Of a stretch of 64,000 bases of DNA, positions 56,458 through 64,000 are shown one piece after another. The DNA lies in the NCBI GenBank assembly GCA_029204225.1, contig CM055111.1, positions 13,539,477 to 13,603,476 on the forward strand, written 5' to 3'. Position 1 is the stretch's first letter; every line of letters begins with the position of its first letter. The translations under genes were made by a program, and so were the position numbers. The notes under the pieces were generated by a model. The model was not told the origin of the DNA, did not search any database, and worked only from the letters and a program-made list of their open reading frames with translations. The stretch is from Diphasiastrum complanatum. Lineage: Eukaryota > Streptophyta > Lycopodiopsida > Lycopodiales > Lycopodiaceae.

Positions 56458-57211
56458 CTCCATATGAACAACGTATTCTGAATCCCAAGAAGATGATGTT
56501 GCATTTCAACGACTACAGCATGATGAAAATTATCAACTTCTCTCAATTCCTAGAAGATCAACAAGAGTCAGCAGGCCACCTATAAGGTATATCGACGAGT
56601 CTGCAGCTTACCTTATCCAAGAGTTGACTACTGTCGAAGAGGCACTCAGTCAGCCCGATTTTCATCTTTGAAAAGAAGCTAGGGATAAAGAGTACTCATC
56701 TCTCATCAAAAACCAGACTTGGAGTATTGGCGAATTACCTACTAGCAAAAATGTAGTCGATTGCAAATGGTTATTCAAAATCAAGCACAAGGCAGATGGA
56801 AGTATCTATCGAAGAAAGGCTCGACTTTTTGCCAGAGGATTTTCTCAGGTCCACAACGTCAACTACACTGAGACTTTTATTCACTAGTTAGTCATTTGCT
56901 ACTGCAACAGATTTGGAAATACATCAAATGGATGTACAGACAACATATCCTAATGGAGTTATCGAAGAAGACATTTACATGGTGCAACCCGAAGGTTACA
57001 ATATCGAAGGTGAACACAATCATGTATGTAAACTCCATAAAGCACTTTATGGCTTGAAGCAATCTGCTCGAGCATGGTTTCAAAGGATCAATACTTTCCT
57101 TATCGATCACGGCTATAAACTCAAAATCTAATGTCTACTTCAAGTTAGTGCACAACATTCTTTTATTATCATCACTTTGTATGTGGACAACACATTGCTT
57201 TTCAGCAACAA
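56458..57211 (+). pseudogene. Copia-A reverse transcriptase (copy 5)
   Basis: RT blocks up to the YVDN box (SLIKNQTWSIGELPTS, EIHQMDVQTTYPNGVIEEDI, KLHKALYGLKQSARAW, YVDNTLLFSNN). Shared deletion with TAG near 56,885. At 57,211 the sequence switches to inverted integrase. Confidence 0.83.
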
Positions 57212-58260
57212 TATTCTGTTCTTTCTCTGAGCAAACCATTCGAATGAGGCAAATAGGAGGTAATGTATTGTTGCTCAATGTCGTTGTTAAGGCAATACTC
57301 CTTGAATTTGGTAGAGATGTCTTTTCCCCCGTTGTCGGCCCTCAGTGCTTTAATTCATTTACTAGTTTGATATTCTACACGCTCTTTGAATTGTCAAAAT
57401 ATTTGGAAAGCCTCCGATTTTTTCTTAATGAAATAAACAACTGTTCTTCTGGAATATTCGTCAATGAAGGCAATAAAATACTTTGCATCAAGCAATGACA
57501 GAGTTTGTATTGGAGCACATATATATAAATGAACAACGTCTAGAACATTTATGCTCATTCGAAAGCTAATTTTTTTCTAGTTTAAGGACAAAAAAGGAAT
57601 GTATTCTATAAGTACAATTTCTCCTAAACATAGTGTGCCAGATTGCAAGGAGAAAGCAGATCGAAGGTTTAACCAGACCATTTTAAGAGCAAGGTAGTCA
57701 ATGATGCCACATTGGAGCGTTTCGACAATTCCGAGCTGTTTTTGGCTTGTTAGGACAAAATAACTAGCAAGTGGGCCTAGAAGACTTTTTGGCCTTGAAG
57801 TTGGTTTGCAAACCTTGCAATCACTCTCAAAGGCATTCGATGAGCCATTAGAAGTGGCATTGAGGGCTATTTTTGGAAAAACGGTAGGAGTGGATGAATC
57901 TGTACTTGGTGAAGCTAGTAAATTGAATGGGTATCCAACTATAGCATTTGAAAATATAAAATGAATAGCAATCTGATGGAGAAAGAGTTTTGGGACATTG
58001 TGATAGAAGTGGAGTAATGACCAACAACTCTTGTTGATATGAGTTCATTTGATAAGAGGGCACAATAGGAGCTATCCTTAATAAACCTACTAGAGAAGGA
58101 TAGGCTCCAATGCCCATATTAGTGATGATGTAATGGCAAGAGATGGATGGGATGTGCTTCAAACATAGTATCAGGCAACAAAACAATCCAGCATGATGTC
58201 TTGAAGATGAAGCTAAACAACATTCGAATTAGGCCTTGAGTCGAACTACAGTAGATGGAT
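57212..58260 (-). pseudogene. Copia-A integrase and upstream region (copy 6, inverted)
   Basis: Inverted copy of about 4,181-5,205. The integrase C-terminal half is absent, because the inversion joint lies in the shared frameshift block. The antisense ORF (see 4,463) is open on the plus strand at about 57,790-57,963. Confidence 0.8.
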
Positions 58261-58780
58261 CGAGATTCTAATAAACAAAAGTTGAGCAGCGAAAGCAAAC
58301 AAGAAAAATGATTTTCTAATAATGACTGTACAATAACATTTTAGAGATCTTGCACTTAGAAAGTTTGAAAATTGATTGATTTGATCAAAGAGTATCTATG
58401 AAAACCATGCTACTAATTTAGTAGACATCTGAGAATGCAATAGTTTTGATCAGGATGTTACCACGTAAATTTGAAAGAAAGAGATAATAGACTTATGTGA
58501 TTCAAGAGAATACAACACACGTTCAGAGTAGATTGCTATTAACAATCAGTGAATAGAAGGGCTCTTGGACAAGTCTTAGTGAACGTGCAAAAGTACAAGG
58601 AGTTACAATAATGTAGATGCAACTCTGTATTTGAGTAGTCTCCCCTATGTTTTTCACACTACAACATCTCTTGCTCTTCATCAATTCATGTGTGTGTGTG
58701 TGTGTGTGTGTGTAGTAAAGTTTCATCACTAAAGTAAGCAAACTCTCTACAAGTAAAAACAATTTACTTAATGAGAATGT
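58261..58780. repeat. Non-coding segment with short (TG)n tract
   Basis: Same as 45,241-45,780 in orientation. The TG tract is at 58,690-58,713. Confidence 0.5.
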
Positions 58781-59084
58781 ATGTGTGAGATACGTACCTT
58801 AACTGACCAAAATTTTTGACTCATTCAGTAGATCACAAATTACTCACCATATATAAGAATCATCACATTTCCTCATAATCTTCTAATGACAATTAAGTGT
58901 CTATTTATAATTTGTCAATCATAAAAATTTAGAATTTTATGATTCGTCAATCATAATTAGTAGGATTCCAAAATATCATGGAGGTGGTTGATCTACCTAG
59001 CCACCAACTTGGCAAAACTCTAGGGTTAGGTTAGAGGGAGTCATTAAGAGGCTCAAGTAAGGTTAAAAATATTGTACTTTACCA
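58781..59084 (+). mobile_element. LTR-C, copy 4, internally deleted
   Basis: TATATAAG at 58,850-58,857. At about 59,034 some 400 bp are missing relative to 46,090-46,489. Ends TTTACCA before the primer site. Confidence 0.7.
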
Positions 59085-59096
59085 TGGTATCAGAGC
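59085..59096 (+). other. Primer binding site (LTR-C copy 4)
   Basis: Perfect TGGTATCAGAGC. Confidence 0.9.
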
Positions 59097-59432
59097 GAGG
59101 TACAAGAGTTAATCATTGATCATTTATACAATCCAATTTTAGCAAGTTTTTGGTGCTAAAAGCTAGAATTGGAGGGCCAACTTGAAGTTGATATGAAAAT
59201 TTGGAGACCAAACTTGGTTAGGTCAGATTCTGTACTATTCACACGTGTGGACAACTTTGTACCTCAAAATAATCTTCATTTTTTATCAGATCCAAAGAAT
59301 TTCATAGCGATTGATCTTGGTGAGGTTTTTGGTGCTAGATCTAGGAAACGCATCAATGTTTGTATGCCATTGATTAGATTGGACTTAGTGTCATCAAATC
59401 TAATGAATTTAGACTGGGATAAAGCCCTCTAA
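59097..59432 (+). mobile_element. LTR-C leader with best-kept 87-codon ORF
   Basis: 59,169-59,432 is open from ATG for 87 codons (DPKNFIAIDLGEVFGARSRK; LDLVSSNLMNLDWDKAL), nearly the same protein as minus-strand 11,109-11,366. Unknown family. Confidence 0.5.
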
Positions 59433-59640
59433 AAGTTGCAATATGAGTATGAGTGGTGTGCAGTCTCTGGTCTGTGTGAATAGGTGCATCGTCATCCACA
59501 TCATCATCCACAGAATGTTGGTCCTGACATGGTCTTCTCCTAGAGAAGTAAGAGGTAATCTAATACTGAGAACTAGGGTGAACTCGACTGAGCTGTTTTG
59601 CATATATCACTAACGCCGCCAAGTACGATCAAGTACTTGA
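59433..59640 (-). pseudogene. LINE C-terminal fragment (inverted)
   Basis: The minus frame reads TSYFSRRRPCQDQHSVDDDV, DDAPIHTDQRLHTTHTHIAT, matching the Arg/Asp-rich C-terminus of the LINE at 32,400-32,530 (SFFSRRRGRFDDSDDDDDD, then HRDQR). It sits within the shared leader/spacer unit only in this copy, so it came later. Confidence 0.6.
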
Positions 59641-60130
59641 AAAACCATCAATAGGAAGGAGTAAGTTTTAGCCATGTTTTTGTCCAAAATTTTTGAAAAT
59701 TGACTTGATTTGATAAAACTTGGATAGAATCTCATCTTATCTTCATTTCATCTTTGTGAGGGAGTGTAAGAATTGTGGCTAGAAGTCCATTGAGAGGGAT
59801 AGAAGCAAAATTTGAGATAATCAAAACAAGTGAAACCTTTGTGAGTTTCTAGGTTCAAATCAATTCCAATTTTTTGAGCATTGTTTTGTAGAATCCTTCT
59901 TAAGTGTTCTTTTGAACAAAGATCAAGAGGATCTTGCCACTTGTGTCTTTGTGAACATCAAGTGAGTAGCTAGTGAGAGAAATTTTGGAACAGAACTTAG
60001 GGAGGGCTGAAAAGTACATCAATAATACAAGTCTTTAGGAAGATGGGGTCCATTAGTGGATTTCTTTTTTAACCTAGTGAGAGAATAAATTTTCTGGGAG
60101 ATGGTGGTGGAAATCTTCTCAGTGCGTACA
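59641..60130. repeat. Spacer repeat, copy 3 (inverted)
   Basis: Counterpart of 10,600-11,060. Nothing else was seen. Confidence 0.45.
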
Positions 60131-61079
60131 CTACGCGGATCACAATGGGTCATGTAGGCAAACACAAAGAAAATGTTTTTGTACTTTGCAGAAGCGAGAA
60201 TAGAAAACAGTCAGACAAAACAATAAGAGAGTCGGACATAAACGAAATAGCAAAAGCATGCAACGCTGACAAAGATTTAAACGCAATAACAAGACAATAG
60301 TTGATTCAAATGAATGTATGAAAATACAAGTTAGATAGATGCTATGAGCACAAGACAATTGCGAACGAAATCGCATGCTCAAGAAGCTAACTCTACTCTA
60401 CAAAATCTATGAGCTTATTTTTGACAATCAGTCTGAAAACAAGATAGATGCGTGAAAGCATCTACAGTGTCTATCTTTGATCATTTTCTCATATTGTATA
60501 TTACAATGGTCATCATCTATATATAATTTTCATTAGTGTAGATGTATGTACAAAAGAGAATAAGGATGTTGTGTCGTCTTGGGTAGATTGTGGCGGCTGT
60601 TGTCATGTGTACTATTGCTTATACATCAAACAAATAAAATGCTTTTAGCTTTAAAGTGCACATCTGGTATCATGATATCTTAAGCTCTATGGGATTGACG
60701 TGTACACCTTTTGTAGGTATTATTGACTATGTTGGGCATCAAAAGGGCATGTGGTTGATTGATTTGGGGTATACTAGAATTAGCAGCAGTTATAGATCTG
60801 AATGCCCCTGGGTAATTTTTGGAAAAAAAGAAAGCTGAAGTCCAACTCTCGTGTTATGAAGATCCCTAGGATAGGTTAACATCCGCAATGTAGGCACTAC
60901 TACGGATGTTGCATAAGAAAGGCCAGTATAGTTAATCAGATTGTAATCAGTTGCAGGTCCATTTGGGACATTGTCCTTAGAAACAAATAAGTACAACAAA
61001 TTTTGACATTGTTCTTGTAAACTTCTCTAGATCCTATATTCTGTGCAAATAGGTGGCAAATCCTTATACATTCACAATG
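60130..61079 (-). repeat. LTR-D and R2 copies (inverted)
   Basis: 60,130-60,480 is inverted LTR-D and 60,640-61,075 inverted R2, in the order expected for an inverted copy of 9,690-10,600. The R2/RT join at about 61,080 is an inversion or deletion joint. Confidence 0.6.
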
Positions 61080-61815
61080 TGAAAAGCAATGTGTTGTCCA
61101 CATACAAAGTGATGATAATAAAAGAATGTTGTGCACTAACTTGAAGTAGACATTAGATTTTGAGTTTATAGCCGTGATCGATAAGGAAAGTATTGATCCT
61201 TTGAAACCATGCTCGAGCAGATTGCTTCAAGCCATAAAGTGCTTTATGCAGTTTACATACATGCTTGTGTTTACCTTCGATATTGTAACCTTCGGGTTGC
61301 ACCATGTAAATGTCTTCTTCAATAACTCCATTAGGATATGTTGTCTGTACATCCATTTGATGTATTTCCAAATCTGTTGCAGTAGCAAATGACTAACTAG
61401 TGAATAAAAGTCTTAGTGTAGTTGACGTTGTGGACCTGAGAAAATCCTCTGGCAAAAAGTCGAGCCTTTCTTCGATAAATACTTCCATCTGCCTTGTGCT
61501 TGATTTTGAATAACCATTTGCAATCGACTACATTTTTGCTAGTAGGTAATTTGCCAATACTCCAAGTCTGGTTTTTGATGAGAGATGAGTACTCTTTATC
61601 CCTAGCTTCTATCTAAAGATCAAAATCGGGCTGACTGAGTGCATAAGTAGTCGACTCTTGGATAAGGTAAGTTGCAGACTCGTCGATATACCTTATAGGT
61701 GGCCTGCTGACTCTTGTTGATCTTCTAGGAATTGAGCGAAGTTGATAATTTTCATCATGCCGTAGTCATTGAAATGCAACATCATCTTCTTGGGATTCAG
61801 AATACGTTGTTCATA
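61080..61815 (-). pseudogene. Copia-A reverse transcriptase (copy 7, inverted)
   Basis: Minus-strand RT from the linker to the YVDN box (EIHQMDVQTTYPNGVIEEDI, KLHKALYGLKQSARAW), with the shared deletion/TAG near 61,395. It carries YPNG like the 56.9 kb copy, so these two are closest relatives. Confidence 0.83.
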
Positions 61816-61820
61816 TGGAG

Positions 61821-62854
61821 TGTCGAAAATAGGTGAGTAATAGAATGCGAAAACTTCCTACTTCCAATGCATGAGTACACCTATCAAAAATTGAACAAAG
61901 CAGTAGTGATGGAAATCATGTCCAATCTTTAGCAACTAGCTTTCGCTAGATACTAAGTAATTACATAGCCAAACATAAAGTATTGAATTCTCAGATAATT
62001 TATATCAGTTACAAAAGCAATACAGAGATGCATGCATTCTGACACAAACTGAATGCAACAAGGAAATAATATTGATTAAGAAAAACAAGAACAGATGCTA
62101 ATGAGTGCAAGACAATAGCGGATAGAAATCACGCACTCTAAAGTTGTCTCTAAGTAACTGAGAATAAGTCTGAAATAAGCAACTCTGCTGATAAGCAGTA
62201 GCGCAATAGCAACTCTAAAATCTCTAAAAGACTGAGCTAGAATGCTCAAGAGATTTCAAGCTTGAAAGCTTGATAGAGAACTAACAACAATACTTTCTGA
62301 TTGTGAACAATCTGCTTGATGAGAGCGTAGGAAGCGTCGTGTAATAACACTCAACTCCTTCACAATTCACAATGTTGATCGTACCTTGATAATGAAATGT
62401 ACGAACAGCTGATTTATACTAAGTAATAAGGCCGTCAAATGTGATTGCCAGTTGGCTGGTGTTCGCTGGCATTCATCCAGTTTTTTTCAAAAGTTACTTG
62501 CTGATAAGCGAGACAATTGGCCGTAAACAGTCTGTGACAGGCGAAAAATGCAAAAAAGGCGACACTGCATTTTTGCACGTAACTCTTGACAGGCGAAAAA
62601 TGCGAAAAAGGCGACATTGCATTTTTTACACGTAATTTTTGACAAATGAAAAATGCAAAAAATTTGACACTACATTCTTACCCGAGATTCTTGACAAGCA
62701 ACATTGTCGGGTCTGTAGAGAGAGAAAATGCGACGTTGTTGCCAAACTTCGTGTATTTCTACAGTGTAAAAATAGTTGTGATTCTACAGACTGTATAAAG
62801 ACATGAAAAATTCCGTAGAGCTAGATAAACAGTTGGATGAAGAATAATCCAACA
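61821..62854 (-). mobile_element. LTR-N, full copy 5 (inverted)
   Basis: 1,034 bp, flanked by TGGAG on both sides (61,816-61,820 and 62,855-62,859). U3 tandem repeats are present at about 62,535-62,700. Confidence 0.92.
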
Positions 62855-62859
62855 TGGAG

Positions 62860-63325
62860 TAGATGAGCTAGGACCTTCAATAGGAATAGTTGATTTGAGA
62901 ACTGGAAAGTTCGATAATTTGGGAGAGTCTGATAGTTCGGCTATATGAGCTTTGCCCTTACATTTGAGGTCGATAAACTGATCTCCGATGAAGATGACAT
63001 CGCGACTAGTAAATATCTTCGACTCGACATGATCATACAACTTATAAACTTTATTTGAAGTAGTGTAGCTGATGAAAATAGAGTTGATACTTTGGAGGTC
63101 GAGTTCTTCTTGAGATCATGTGGAATTTGTGCATACGCGATACATTCAAAAACTTGTAAGTTTGATAACGATGGTTTGGAGCCTTTCCAAACTTCATATG
63201 GTGTTTTGTCTGAGAGACCTTTAGTAGGACATATGTTCTGAATACAGGCTGTAGTGGAAACTGCTTCAGCCCAAAAGGACTTCGGAAGTGTTGCATGGAA
63301 AAGCATACACTTTGTCGATTCGATT
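62860..63325 (-). pseudogene. Copia-A integrase C-terminal part (copy 7, inverted)
   Basis: Minus frames from LPKSFWAEAV through TPYEVWKGSKPS and VIFIGDQFIDLKCKGKAHIA to the LTR-N site. Begins at the inversion joint 63,325. Confidence 0.82.
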
Positions 63326-63329
63326 TCTA

Positions 63330-63936
63330 GAAAACTCTTATCAGAGTTTTGAGATAACTTCGAGCTACTATGGACTTTTGCATTCGTTATAGAGTAGTCG
63401 ACAACAACAAACTCAATTTTCTCAGTGGTTATTCAGATGCAAGTTGGTCAGGAGATGTAGACACTTGTAAATCCACTTCTGGATTTACATTCTTCCTCAA
63501 CACAGGTCTTATTTCAAAGAACAATCGCAAGAAAACTTCGATAGCTCTATCTTCCATTGAATTAGAGTATATCACAGCCTCTCAAGCTACAAAAGAAGCA
63601 GTATGGTTGAGAAACTTACTTTCAGATCTCAATCTGAATCAATATGCTCTGACAAGTTTATTCTGTGATAATCAAAGTGACATTGCTTTATCAACTAATC
63701 CTAGATTTCATTCTAAGAGTAAGCACATTGAAATTGAGTATCACTATGTCGGAAGCAAAGTTCTCGACAAAGAGGTTGACTTGCAGTATTGTCGAACGCA
63801 AGATATGACATCAAATATTTTTACTAAAGCATTAAGCTTGGATGCACACAGAATTTTGTGCGGAACTAAGTTTGAAGGTCAAAGATTAAGGGAGAGTGTT
63901 GGATTATTCTACTATCTGAGTGGTTCAACCAAATAA
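63330..63936 (+). pseudogene. Copia-A RNase H (copy 2)
   Basis: Open for 188 codons from 63,370 (GYSDASWSGDVDTCKSTSGF; SSIELEYITAS; LFCDNQSDIA; HIEIEYHYVGS). Near-identical to 7,528-8,115. It stands next to inverted integrase, not behind RT, so it is not part of a complete pol. Confidence 0.85.
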
Positions 63937-64000
63937 TCAATCTTTAATCTTCATCCATTTTATTATCCAGTTTTACAATTTTGCTAGTGTTTTCTATACA
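63897..64000 (+). mobile_element. Copia-A 3' LTR start (cut by window edge)
   Basis: TGTTGGATTATTC after the polypurine tract AAGGGAGAG; continues beyond the window. Matches 8,076-8,180. Confidence 0.85.

Overview
Organism. The window reads as nuclear DNA of a land plant with a large, repeat-rich genome. It holds Ty1/Copia elements with initiator-Met tRNA primer sites, Ty3/Gypsy chromodomain elements, non-LTR (LINE) reverse transcriptases, long GA/CT/TG microsatellites, a plant germin-like protein gene (two broken copies) and intron-bearing exons of a DNA topoisomerase 3-alpha gene. The clade (fern, lycophyte, gymnosperm or other) cannot be fixed from this sequence. I see no gene that looks fully intact, and no rRNA gene, tRNA gene or CRISPR array. 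Labels used below: Copia-A = the main Copia pol body; LTR-N = a 1.03 kb LTR nested inside Copia-A; LTR-C = an LTR ending at a clear primer binding site (PBS); LTR-D = a third LTR-like fragment; R1 and R2 = unidentified dispersed repeats; H1 and H2 = short hairpin-bearing elements; X = a dispersed non-coding repeat; DupG = the duplicated germin segment. Layout. 1-19.4 kb: fragments of the Copia-A/LTR-C/R1/R2/LTR-D complex, with H elements and a 182 bp GA tract. 19.85-23.2 kb: DupG copy 1, with the germin-like pseudogene on the minus strand. 24.3-28.9 kb: unknown acidic ORFs, an older Copia relic, a Gypsy integrase end and a Copia integrase relic. 29.1-33.8 kb: three LINE pieces separated by CT tracts. 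34.9-36.8 kb: 3' exons of TOP3A running into a Gypsy tail. 36.8-41.9 kb: Gypsy fragments, including the longest open frame of the window (306 codons, reverse transcriptase). 41.9-51.3 kb: an inverted copy of the 11.0-15.7 kb complex, then R1 twice and R2. 51.86-54.33 kb: DupG copy 2, inverted and carrying an 867 bp deletion. 54.3-64 kb: more Copia-A pieces with head-to-head and tail-to-tail inversion joints. Main reading. Six Copia-A copies carry the same LTR-N inserted at the same 5 bp target (CTCCA). All copies that can be compared also share the same integrase stop codons, the same integrase frameshift and the same reverse-transcriptase deletion. The body was therefore already dead before it multiplied. 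Shared outer junctions (15.3 and 42.3 kb copies; three copies of the LTR-C/Copia-A inverted joint) indicate that much of the multiplication was segmental DNA duplication with inversions rather than ordinary retrotransposition. The two germin copies and the TOP3A tail are host sequences carried or stranded in this process.
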